Source of the DNA: Streptomyces sp. HUAS ZL42
Lineage (GTDB): Bacteria; Actinomycetota; Actinomycetes; Streptomycetales; Streptomycetaceae
DNA length: 64,000 bases
Reading direction: 5' to 3'
Assembly: GCF_040782645.1 (NCBI RefSeq)
Contig: NZ_CP160403.1
Coordinates: 7,103,001 to 7,167,000 of the forward strand
Positions within the stretch are counted from its first letter, which is position 1; each line of letters starts with the position of its first letter. Positions 44,411-52,317 of this stretch are shown in pieces. The notes below the pieces were generated by a model. That model made no database searches, was not told the origin of the DNA, and saw nothing but the letters and a program-made list of their open reading frames with translations. The translations under genes and the position numbers were made by a program.

Positions 44411-45208
44411 GTGAGACGCCCGATACTGCTGTTCGCCCTGATTCTGCTGCTCGCGGGCTGCACATCCGCGCCCGAAGCCGACGGCACACCGTCCGACGAA
44501 CCGTCCGGCGAGCGCTGGCAGCCCCTCCCCGGCACCGCCTGGCAGTGGCAGCTCAGCGGGCGCCTCGACACCTCCGTCGACGTGCCCGTCTACGACATCG
44601 ACGGCTTCGACCACTCCAGGGCGACGGTGACCGCCCTCCACCGCGAGGGCCGCAAGGTCATCTGCTACCTCTCCACCGGCGCCTGGGAGGACTGGCGCCC
44701 GGACGCGGCGAAGTTCCCCAAGTCGGTGCTGGGCAAGGGCAACGGGTGGGAGGGCGAGCGCTGGCTCGACATCCGCCGCACCGACGTCCTCGAGCCGCTG
44801 ATGGCGGCCCGCATCGACATGTGCCGCAAGAAGGGCTTCGACGCGGTCGAGCCCGACAACATGGACGGCTACAAGAACAGCACCGGCTTCCCGCTCGAGG
44901 CGGCCGACCAGCTCCGCTACAACCGCCTCATCGCCGAACTCGCCCACGACCGGGGCATGTCCGTCGGCCTGAAGAACGACCTTGACCAGATCCCGCAGCT
45001 GGTGAAGGACTTCGACTTCGCGGTCAACGAGCAGTGCGCCCAGTACGACGAGTGCGCGGACCTGACTCCCTTCATCGAGGCGGACAAGGCGGTGTTCCAC
45101 GTGGAGTACGAGCTGCCGACCCGCAGCTTCTGCGCGGAGTCCCGCAGGCTGAAGCTGAGTTCGCTGCTCAAGAAGTACGACCTGGGGGCATGGCGCCGGG
45201 CCTGTTAG
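44411..45208 (+). CDS. Secreted lipoprotein, GH114-type endo-alpha-1,4-polygalactosaminidase
   Basis: 265 aa from GTG 44411 (TGGAG 8 bases upstream). The signal peptide ends in the lipobox LLLAGC (Cys17). The GH114 domain shows VYDIDGFDHS, CYLSTGAWEDWRPD, DIRRTDVLEPLMAARIDMCRKKGFDAVEPDNMDGY and a conserved FAVNEQC near the end. GH114 enzymes hydrolyse galactosamine-containing polysaccharides in biofilms; a similar role on the cell surface is inferred. Its last 4 bases overlap the convergent cobS. Confidence 0.9.
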   Translation: MRRPILLFALILLLAGCTSAPEADGTPSDEPSGERWQPLPGTAWQWQLSGRLDTSVDVPVYDIDGFDHSRATVTALHREGRKVICYLSTGAWEDWRPDAAKFPKSVLGKGNGWEGERWLDIRRTDVLEPLMAARIDMCRKKGFDAVEPDNMDGYKNSTGFPLEAADQLRYNRLIAELAHDRGMSVGLKNDLDQIPQLVKDFDFAVNEQCAQYDECADLTPFIEADKAVFHVEYELPTRSFCAESRRLKLSSLLKKYDLGAWRRAC

Positions 45209-45990
45209 CGACCCAGCGAGAGGACGACCAGCGCGGTGGTCGCCGCCGTCTCCGCGAGGCCGCCGAAGACGTCGCCGGTGACCCCGCCGAAGCGGCGTGT
45301 GCAGTGCCGCAGGAGGAGTTCGGCGACGGCGAGGGCGACGAGGACCGCGAGGGCGGTACGGCCGCTCTCGTACGGCCCGAAGCAGGCACCCCCGGCCGCG
45401 GCCGCCGCGAGGACGGCGAGGGTGGCGACCGCCGCACCGCGCGCCGGCACCACGCCCGCGACCGCGGCGCCCAGGCCTTCCGGGCGGGCGGCGGGTACCC
45501 CGCCGCGGGCGGCCAGGGTCAGGGCCAGCCGGGCCGCGGTCGCCGAGACGGCGGCGGCGAGTGCGCCCCGGGCCCAGGAGCCGCCGTATGCCTCGGTGAG
45601 CGCGGCCACCTGGGCGAGCAGTACGAACACGAGGGTGATCACGCCGAACGGGCCGATGTCCGACTGCTTCATGATCCGCAGCGCGTCCTCGGCGGGCTTC
45701 CCGCTGCCGAGCCCGTCCGCGGTGTCGGCAAGACCGTCGAGGTGCAGACCGCGGGTGAGGACGGCGGGTACGGCGGCGGAGGCGACGGCGGCGAGGAGGG
45801 GCCCCGCGCCCAGGAACAGCAGCAGCACGCCGAGCGCGGCGGCGGCGAGGCCGACCACCGCACCGGCCAGCGGAGCGCAGAGCATGCCGCCGCGGGCCGT
45901 CTCCCTGTCCCAGCGGGTCACCTTGATCGGGAGCACGGTGAGCGTGCCGAAGGCGAAGCGGAGGCCGTCCGGCGAGAGGGTCTTGGACAC
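45205..45990 (-). CDS. cobS: Adenosylcobinamide-GDP ribazoletransferase
   Basis: 261 aa from GTG 45990. This membrane enzyme joins adenosylcobinamide-GDP to alpha-ribazole in cobalamin nucleotide-loop assembly. Conserved LRFAFGTLTVLPIKV near the N-terminus, LTRGLHLDGLADTADGLGSG and MKQSDIGPFGVI are diagnostic, with several Ala/Leu membrane helices. cobT and cobU are 4-8 kb away. It is convergent with the GH114 gene (4-bp overlap) and divergent from the membrane protein gene at 46072. Confidence 0.95.
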   Translation of the reverse strand: MSKTLSPDGLRFAFGTLTVLPIKVTRWDRETARGGMLCAPLAGAVVGLAAAALGVLLLFLGAGPLLAAVASAAVPAVLTRGLHLDGLADTADGLGSGKPAEDALRIMKQSDIGPFGVITLVFVLLAQVAALTEAYGGSWARGALAAAVSATAARLALTLAARGGVPAARPEGLGAAVAGVVPARGAAVATLAVLAAAAAGGACFGPYESGRTALAVLVALAVAELLLRHCTRRFGGVTGDVFGGLAETAATTALVVLSLGR

Positions 45991-46071
45991 CGGCGCAGGT
46001 TACCCGGCGGTCGCGGGGGTGTCCGCGGCGGCCGACGAGAGGGGTTCGAGGGGTGGGGATAAAGTTCACAT

Positions 46072-46848
46072 ATGGGAGATTGGTGGCAGCGGAACATCGT
46101 CGAGCCCGGCAAGCTGCCGCTGCTCCTCGCCCTCGCCGCCTTCCTCCTGACCTTCCTGGTCACCCGCGCCATCACCCGTCTCATCCGGGCGGGGAAGGGG
46201 CCGTTCGGCAACGTCAAGGCGGGCGGGGTGCACATCCACCACGTGGTCCCAGGCGTCGTCCTCACCCTCGTCGGCGGCTTCGGCGCGGTCGCCAGTGGCC
46301 GGGAAGGCGTCGGTGCGGCGGTGTGCGCGGTCATCTTCGGCATCGGAGCGGGGCTCGTACTGGACGAGTTCGCGCTGATCCTGCACCTCGCCGACGTGTA
46401 CTGGAGCGAGGAGGGACGCAAGAGCGTCGAGGTGGTCGTGATGACCTTCGCCGTCGTCGGCCTGGTGCTCGTGGGCTTCTCGCCGCTCGGTGTCAACGAC
46501 GTGAGCCAGGACGAGGCGCAGGGTCGCGGCGGCGTGATCTCGACCGTGGCGGTCAACTTCCTCTTCGCCCTGGCCGTTCTGAGCAAGGGCAAGGTCCGCA
46601 TGGCGATCTTCAGCGTGATCGTCCCCCTGGTGGGCCTGGTCGGCCTGGTCCGCCTGGCCCGCCCCGGCTCCCCCTGGGCCAGGCACTTCTACCGCCGCCG
46701 CCCACGCGCCCGAGCGAAGGCCGCCCTGCGCGCCTACCGCCACGACCGCCGCTGGTCCCGCCCGCGCCGTGCCCTGGAAAACTGGCTGGGCGGCAAACCG
46801 GACCCGGAACGGGCTTCGAAGCCCACCCATACCGCCGACCACCGCTGA
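46072..46848 (+). CDS. Integral membrane protein of unknown function
   Basis: 258 aa, about six membrane helices. The sequence GGVHIHHVVPGVVLTLVGG (His-rich) and GAGLVLDEFALILHLADVYW are conserved-looking and could bind metal. The C-terminus is basic (FYRRRPRARAKAALRAYRHDRRW). A near-copy of the sequence encoding its last ~22 residues before the tail is found 569 bp downstream (47315-47381). Transport or metal handling is a guess only. Confidence 0.8.
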   Translation: MGDWWQRNIVEPGKLPLLLALAAFLLTFLVTRAITRLIRAGKGPFGNVKAGGVHIHHVVPGVVLTLVGGFGAVASGREGVGAAVCAVIFGIGAGLVLDEFALILHLADVYWSEEGRKSVEVVVMTFAVVGLVLVGFSPLGVNDVSQDEAQGRGGVISTVAVNFLFALAVLSKGKVRMAIFSVIVPLVGLVGLVRLARPGSPWARHFYRRRPRARAKAALRAYRHDRRWSRPRRALENWLGGKPDPERASKPTHTADHR

Positions 46849-47242
46849 AGCACACGGCCCCCGAAGGCTTCGGCCGGCCATGCGGCTCCGGAGCGAGGGC
46901 GAAACCCCACCCGCACCCCTGATGCGCGCCCCCGGCCCACACGAAAGAGCAGCCATGCCCACCACCGAGCCCGCCCGCGTCGCGCGCCGGGGGCCGGTCG
47001 GCCGACTGGCAAGCGGGACGGGGTTCGGCGCTGCTGATGCGGGGTGGCTGGCGCCACGCGGCATGGACGTCTCCCGCCGCGGCCGCGTCCGGCCTGGGCG
47101 AGGGCTGCCCGCGTTACGAGCGCTGCGGGGTCTGCCCGCGCCGGGCGCCGGGGTGGCCAGCGGGGTGGGGTTCGGAGTTCCCGTACCGGCCGAACCGGGC
47201 CGTTGCGCGCGTCCGGGCGCAGGCCGTCCCGCGCGCCTCCCC

Positions 47243-48025
47243 TTACGACCGCCGCTGGGCCCGCCTGTGCCACGCACCAGAGTCGGGCTCGCGGTTCAGT
47301 CGTGCCGCCGGCCGCCGCCGCTGGGCCCGCCCCCGCCCCGCGCTGGAGGACCGGCCCGGCGGCAAGCCGGAATCGGAGCGGCGGCGGCGCAGCTCCGTCG
47401 CGCCGCACAGCGCCAGTACCGCCGCGAGCGCCGCCAGGTGTTCCTTGCCCGCGAGGTTGTCCTTGATCAGTACCTCGGCCACCATCGCCAGCGCCACGGC
47501 GCCGGCGGTGACGTACGCGCCGTAGCGCCAGCCGAGGAAGACCGCGAGTCCGACCACCGCCGCCGACGGGCCGGTGTCCACCACCTTCGCGTCCGAGCCG
47601 GGCAGGCCCAGCGGGCTGTCGGGGCCGAGAGCGATGCCGACGCGGGCGTACAGGGTGCCGGCGAGCGTCGCGGCGTAGGCGATGACGAGTGTCCGCCACC
47701 AGCCCAGGCAGATCTCCGCGATCCCGAACACGAACAGGATCTGCGCCAGCGCACCCCACACCGGCAGGTCGAGGGCAGGGACGTACAGGGAGAGCGGGGT
47801 GCGCAGCAGCGCCTGCCACAGCGGGTCCTGCGCCCGTACGGATCCGATGTTCTGCACGAATCCATAGCCCCACGACTGGTTCTGCACGAGCTGTATGACC
47901 GCCGTCAGACACACCGCCCCGATCGTCATCGGGAACGCCCGCCGGCGCCGCTCCAGCAGCGGCTCGCGCACAGTGACGTACAGCAGTCCCCATTCGGCGC
48001 GGGCCCAGCGGGCTGGTGCGGTCAT
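47243..48025 (-). CDS. Rhomboid-like integral membrane protein
   Basis: 260 aa from ATG 48025. About five to six membrane helices; DTGPSAAVVGLAVFLGW resembles the rhomboid GxSA active-site region and KEHLAALAAVLALCG could supply the His of a rhomboid-type dyad, but neither is certain. The start codon overlaps the stop of the MprF-like gene (ATGA), so they are translationally coupled. The final ~47 residues (RRRRSDSGLPPGRSS onward) are encoded by the antisense of a duplicated fragment and are probably an acquired tail. Confidence 0.8.
   Translation of the reverse strand: MTAPARWARAEWGLLYVTVREPLLERRRRAFPMTIGAVCLTAVIQLVQNQSWGYGFVQNIGSVRAQDPLWQALLRTPLSLYVPALDLPVWGALAQILFVFGIAEICLGWWRTLVIAYAATLAGTLYARVGIALGPDSPLGLPGSDAKVVDTGPSAAVVGLAVFLGWRYGAYVTAGAVALAMVAEVLIKDNLAGKEHLAALAAVLALCGATELRRRRSDSGLPPGRSSSAGRGRAQRRRPAARLNREPDSGAWHRRAQRRS
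47315..47381 (+). repeat. Partial duplication of the 3' end of the gene at 46072
   Basis: 67 bases aligning without gaps to 46746-46812, 16 of 22 encoded residues identical (RRWARPRPALEDRPGGKPESER here). A shorter copy (20/22 bases) is at about 47246-47267, and a related 24-base pair of repeats lies at 47007-47030 and 47154-47177. The interval 46849-47242 otherwise holds no convincing gene. Confidence 0.75.
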
Positions 48026-49779
48026 CTGTGCGTCTCCAGGTGCTTGCGGTGCAGCCACTTCGGCAGCCCCGGTGCCTCCAGGAACCCCTCCGCCCGCGCC
48101 GCCGCGACGGCGATGCGGGGCAGGTCCGCGCTCTTCTCGAAGAGCAGGAAACGGGGCTCCCAGATGGGCCGGTACTTGGCGTTGGCGCGGTACAGCGACT
48201 CGATCTGCCACCAGCGGGAGAAGAAGCTGAGCAGTGACCGCCACAGCCTCAGCACCGGCCCGGCGCCAAGGCGTGCGCCACGTTCGAAGACCGATCGGAA
48301 CACGGCGAAGTTGAGCGAAACCTGGGTGATCTCGATCTCCCGGGCACGCCGCAGCAGCTCGATGACCATGAACTCCATCAGCCCGTTGTCGGAGTCCCGG
48401 TCACGCCGCATCAGGTCGAGCGACAGCCCGTGCGGCCCCCAGGGCACGAAGGAGAGCAGCGCCCTGAGACGCCCCTCGGCGTCGACGCACTCGAGCATCA
48501 CGCACCGCCCGTCCTCCGGATCCCCGAGCCGCCCCAGCGCCATGCTGAAACCGCGCTCGGTCGCCCCGTCACGCCAGTCGTCGGCGCGCCGGATCAGGTA
48601 CGCCATCTCGTCGGGCGTGATGTCCTCGTGCCGCCGGATACGCACGCTGCAGCCCGCCCGCTTCACCCGGTTGTACGCCTGCCGCACGGTCCGCATGGCC
48701 CGCCCCTCGAGCGTGAACTCGCCGACGTCGACCACGGCCTCGTCCCCGAGCTCCAGCGCGTCGAGGCCGTGCCGCGCGTACACGGTCCCGGCCTCCTCGC
48801 CAGCCCCCATCACCGCCGGGATCCAGCCCTGCACGCGCGCCTCGGCGAGCCACGGCTCGATGGCCCCGGGCCACGCCTCGGGATCCCCGAGCGGATCCCC
48901 GGACGCCAGCGACACGCCCCCCACGACGCGATGGGCGACGGCCGCCTTGCCGGTCGGCGACCAGACGACGCTCTTCTCCCTGCGCAGCGCGAAGTACCCG
49001 AGGGAGTCCCGCTCCCCGTGCCGTTCCAGCAGCTCGCGCAGCCGCTTCTCGTCGTCCTCGGTGAGCGGGTCGACGGCACGCCGGGAGCGGAAGGCGGCGT
49101 AGAGGACGGCGAGGACGAGCGCGGTGCTGATGACGTTGACGGCGACGTCGGCCCAGTTGGGCGCGGAGATCCCCGGGAACGACTCGTCGGAGGCGACGGA
49201 GACGAGCCGCAACGTGCCGTACTGCCAGCGTTCGAGGAACGTGGAGTGGCCCTGCGCCTGGTTGGTGACCGTGACCAGCAGCGCGGCGAGCAGGGAGGAG
49301 AGGAGCAGCCCGCCGAGGGCGACGGCGGTGGCGAGCTTCGGATTGGACCGGTCGCCCTTCGCATAGAACTCACGCCGCCCGACGAGCAGCGCGGCGACGA
49401 AGGCGGCCGTCAGGGCCAGGGAAACCCAGTTCTGCGCGTACTGCCGGACTTCCGGCAGCGCCATGGCGACGGCGAGCAGCAGCAGGAACGCCCCACCGAT
49501 CCCGAGGTTCAGGATCCACGCGGCCCGCTTGCGGCGCCGCATCGTGACGGCCAGGAACGCGGTGAACACACCCGACGCGAACCCGGCCGTCAGCAGATAC
49601 GGCGTGAAGTAGTTCTCCTGGTTGTGCCGCCGCACGTCCTGCCCCAGGGAGACCCACACCGCACTGAGGAAGTTGACGAACGCGACGGCGCGCAGATACC
49701 AGACGGCGAGGGCGGCGGCGCGGCGCGAAGCAGGGGTGCTGCGGCGATCACGGATTTGGGCGAGTCGGACATCTCCCAT
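48022..49779 (-). CDS. MprF-like phosphatidylglycerol lysyltransferase (DUF2156)
   Basis: 585 aa. About six N-terminal membrane helices (30-240) precede a cytoplasmic DUF2156 domain: VVGGVSLASGDPLGDPEAWPGAIE, GDEAVVDVGEFTLEGRAMRTVRQAYNRV, LDLMRRDRDSDNGLMEFMVIELL and VSLNFAVFRSVFERG are hallmark motifs. Such enzymes use aminoacyl-tRNA to lysinylate or alanylate phosphatidylglycerol, changing membrane charge and resistance to cationic peptides. The downstream rhomboid-like gene overlaps by 4 bases. Confidence 0.9.
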   Translation of the reverse strand: MGDVRLAQIRDRRSTPASRRAAALAVWYLRAVAFVNFLSAVWVSLGQDVRRHNQENYFTPYLLTAGFASGVFTAFLAVTMRRRKRAAWILNLGIGGAFLLLLAVAMALPEVRQYAQNWVSLALTAAFVAALLVGRREFYAKGDRSNPKLATAVALGGLLLSSLLAALLVTVTNQAQGHSTFLERWQYGTLRLVSVASDESFPGISAPNWADVAVNVISTALVLAVLYAAFRSRRAVDPLTEDDEKRLRELLERHGERDSLGYFALRREKSVVWSPTGKAAVAHRVVGGVSLASGDPLGDPEAWPGAIEPWLAEARVQGWIPAVMGAGEEAGTVYARHGLDALELGDEAVVDVGEFTLEGRAMRTVRQAYNRVKRAGCSVRIRRHEDITPDEMAYLIRRADDWRDGATERGFSMALGRLGDPEDGRCVMLECVDAEGRLRALLSFVPWGPHGLSLDLMRRDRDSDNGLMEFMVIELLRRAREIEITQVSLNFAVFRSVFERGARLGAGPVLRLWRSLLSFFSRWWQIESLYRANAKYRPIWEPRFLLFEKSADLPRIAVAAARAEGFLEAPGLPKWLHRKHLETHR

Positions 49780-49885
49780 GAGTCGTGATCATATGGGTGC
49801 ATTTAGATCGAGCCGTTCTTTTCCTGCCCGGCTTGCCTGTCGGCCCTGCTTCTCTTTCTCTCCGGCTTTCTCTGATGCCCCGCCG

Positions 49886-50968
49886 TTACGACTGCTCCTT
49901 CTCGGGCTCCTCGGAGGCATCCGAAGACTTCTCGGGCAGCTCGGCCGCCAGGGCGGCCGCAGCCTGGACCAGCGGCAGCGCCAGCAGGGCCCCCGCGCCT
50001 TCCCCGACGGTCACCCCCTGATCCAGCAGCGGCTCCAGCGCCATCCGGTCCAGCGCCTTCGCCTGCCCCGGCTCCCCGCTGCGTTGCCCCGCCAGCCACC
50101 AGTCCGGCGCCCGGAACGCGATCCGCTGCCCCACCAGCGCACACGCGGCGGCCACGACACCGTCCAGGATCACGGGCATCTTCCGTACGGCGGCCTGCAG
50201 CAGGAACCCCGTCATCGCCGCCAGGTCCGCCCCGCCCACCGTCGCGAGCAACTGCAGCTGATCCCCGAGCACGGGCCGGGCGCGCCGCAACGCGTCCCGG
50301 ATCGCCTCGCACTTCCGCATCCACGCCAGATCGTCGATCGCGAGCCCGCCCCGGCCGGTCACCACGGACGCGTCGGTCCCGCACAGCGCGGCGACGAGCA
50401 CCCCCGCCGCCGTGGTCCCGCCCACACTGACATCGCCGAGCACCACCAGATCCGTACCGGAGTCGGCCTCCGCGTCGGCCACGGCGATCCCCGCCAGGAA
50501 CGCCGCCTCCGCCTCCTCCGCGGTGAGCGCGTCCTCGACGTCGATGCGCCCGCTGCCACGCCGCACCCGATGCCGTACGACGTCCTCCGGCAAAGTGTCC
50601 GGCTCGCAGTCCAGCGCCACGTCCACGACCCGCACCGGCACCCCGAGCCGCCTGGCGAGCACGGACACCGGCCGGGCGCCCTCCAGAATCTCCCGCACCA
50701 ACTCCGAGGCGCTGCCCGCCTGCCGGGCCGAGACGCCGCGCTCGGCGATGCCGTGGTCGCCGGCGAAGAGGACGACCCGCGGCCGTTCGACCGGCCGTAC
50801 CGGTACGGCGCCCTGCGCCGCGGCCAGCCACTCACCCAGGTCGTCGAGGCGCCCGAGGGATCCGGGCGGCACGATCTGACGTTCCCGGCGCGCCTCGGCG
50901 TCGCGGCGCACTCCGCCGTCGGGGCGTTCGATCAGATCGGTGAAGTCGTCGAGATTCAGCGAGCTCAT
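49886..50968 (-). CDS. cobT: Nicotinate-nucleotide--dimethylbenzimidazole phosphoribosyltransferase
   Basis: 360 aa from ATG 50968 (weak Shine-Dalgarno). CobT makes alpha-ribazole phosphate for the lower cobalamin ligand. Motifs: PPGSLGRLDDLGEWLAAAQG, FAGDHGIAERGVSA, GDVSVGGTTAAGVL and the C-terminal catalytic loop GVTVGEGAGALLALPLVQAAA with the essential Glu. It is divergent from the methyltransferase at 51117. Confidence 0.95.
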   Translation of the reverse strand: MSSLNLDDFTDLIERPDGGVRRDAEARRERQIVPPGSLGRLDDLGEWLAAAQGAVPVRPVERPRVVLFAGDHGIAERGVSARQAGSASELVREILEGARPVSVLARRLGVPVRVVDVALDCEPDTLPEDVVRHRVRRGSGRIDVEDALTAEEAEAAFLAGIAVADAEADSGTDLVVLGDVSVGGTTAAGVLVAALCGTDASVVTGRGGLAIDDLAWMRKCEAIRDALRRARPVLGDQLQLLATVGGADLAAMTGFLLQAAVRKMPVILDGVVAAACALVGQRIAFRAPDWWLAGQRSGEPGQAKALDRMALEPLLDQGVTVGEGAGALLALPLVQAAAALAAELPEKSSDASEEPEKEQS

Positions 50969-51116
50969 TCGCCGAACAGTACCGGCACCGGTCGAACGCT
51001 TCCGTGCCACATCGCCACCACACCCTCACGGTGTCTTTGCACCCAAGATCGCGATCCCATACGTTCCGTTTTGCAGCGGATTGTCGTACGCCCTTCAGTA
51101 CCACCGGGAGCCGCTC

Positions 51117-51896
51117 ATGCCCCCCAGCTCCTCCAGACCCCCGAGGCCCGTCCACGAGCCGCGCCGCGAGGACTGCCCCTGGTGCGGCTCGAGACGGGTG
51201 GGCACGCGTCTGCCCGCTCTCACGCTCGACGAGTGCCGGGACTGCGCGCACGTGTTCCGGAACCCGCGCCTCACCGCCGAGGGACGGTCGCTGTACGACG
51301 CGCACGCGCCGGAAGCGGCCCCCGGCAGTCGCCGACTGCGGGCCACGGCCCGGGTGATGCTGCCGCTTGTCGAGCCGGAGAGCTGGCTGGACGTGGGTAC
51401 GGGCCACGCGCACTTCCCGGAAGCGGCGAAGGAGGTCTTCCCCTACACGTCGTTCGACGGACTGGACCCGACCCTCCGGGTCGAGTGGGCCCGCGAGGCC
51501 GACCGAGTGGAGGAGGCACACGTAGGTCACCTGACCGCTCCGGACGTCTTGGCCCGCCTCCGCGCCCGCTACGACGTCGTGAGCATGCTCCACCACCTGG
51601 CCCGCGTCCCCGACCCGCGCGAGGAACTCCGCGCCGCCCTGACAGCCCTCCGCCCCGGCGGCCACCTCCTCCTTGAACTCCCCGACCCGCACAGCACGTT
51701 CGCGAAACTCCTGGGCAAGCGGTGGCCCGCCCACACCCGGCCCCACCACGTCCACCTGATCCCCCAGGACAACCTCCGCACGGAACTGGAGACCCGGGGC
51801 TGCACGATCATCCCGACGGGCCGCAGCGGGGCGCTCCGCTTGTCGAACACGTATCGCGTGCTCGCCCGCAAGGAGAACGACACGCAACCGAAGTAG
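51117..51896 (+). CDS. Class I SAM-dependent methyltransferase with N-terminal zinc ribbon
   Basis: 259 aa from ATG 51117 (GGGAG 6 bases upstream). Residues 15-50 carry CPWCGSRRVG and CRDCAHVFRNPRL, a four-Cys knuckle typical of a methyltransferase subfamily. The SAM motif SWLDVGTGHAHFPEAAKE follows, then YDVVSMLHHLARVPDPREELRAAL and LRPGGHLLLELPD. Substrate unknown; proximity to cobalamin genes does not establish a role there. It is followed by repetitive DNA. Confidence 0.88.
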   Translation: MPPSSSRPPRPVHEPRREDCPWCGSRRVGTRLPALTLDECRDCAHVFRNPRLTAEGRSLYDAHAPEAAPGSRRLRATARVMLPLVEPESWLDVGTGHAHFPEAAKEVFPYTSFDGLDPTLRVEWAREADRVEEAHVGHLTAPDVLARLRARYDVVSMLHHLARVPDPREELRAALTALRPGGHLLLELPDPHSTFAKLLGKRWPAHTRPHHVHLIPQDNLRTELETRGCTIIPTGRSGALRLSNTYRVLARKENDTQPK

Positions 51897-51900
51897 CTGC

Positions 51901-52004
51901 GGCCACCGACCCCCGCACCACCGCACGGCCACCCGCCCCCGCACCACCGCACGGCCACCCGCCCCCGCACCGCCGCGCGGCCACCCGCCCCTGCACCGCC
52001 GCGC
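51901..52004. repeat. Four tandem copies of a 26-bp unit
   Basis: 51901-51926, 51927-51952, 51953-51978 and 51979-52004; units begin GGCCACC and end CCGCRC, differing at a few positions. Just after the methyltransferase stop codon. Confidence 0.9.
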
Positions 52005-52024
52005 GGGCAGCCGGTCCCGCCCAG

Positions 52025-52310
52025 CCGCGGGCATGCGTGCCGCCTGGGGCGGCACGGGTGGGCGCGGGCGGCACCCCGCAAGCGCCGGGTTGCGCGACTC
52101 GCCGCGCGTCGGCTGCGGTGCCGGGCGTCTGTGCAGTGGCGCTGGTGTGCCGCGGGCACTCGTGGGGGCGGGCGGCGCCTCGCGAGCGCCGGGTTGCGCG
52201 ACTCGCCGCGCGCCGGCTGCGGTGCCGGGCGTCTGTGCAGTGGTGCTGGTGTGCCGCAGGCACTCGTGGGGGCGGGCGGCGCCCCGCGAGCGCCGGGTTG
52301 CGCGACTCGC
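52025..52310. repeat. 74-bp dispersed element followed by a 104-bp tandem repeat
   Basis: 52025-52098 is copy 2 of the element at 25536. From 52081 a 104-bp unit repeats (52081-52184, 52185-52288, then a partial third copy from 52289) with a few substitutions. The whole 421-bp interval before cobU is repetitive and carries no credible gene. Confidence 0.88.
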
Positions 52311-52317
52311 CCCCGGC

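Noticed and set aside
46769..49102. Long plus-strand frame through 46.8-49.1 kb as a real gene.
   Set aside because: It is antisense to the well-supported MprF-like and rhomboid-like genes and its translation is Arg/Ser/Pro low-complexity.
51901..52310. CRISPR-like array.
   Set aside because: Units are adjacent tandem copies with no unique spacers and no cas genes nearby; simple tandem repeats fit better.
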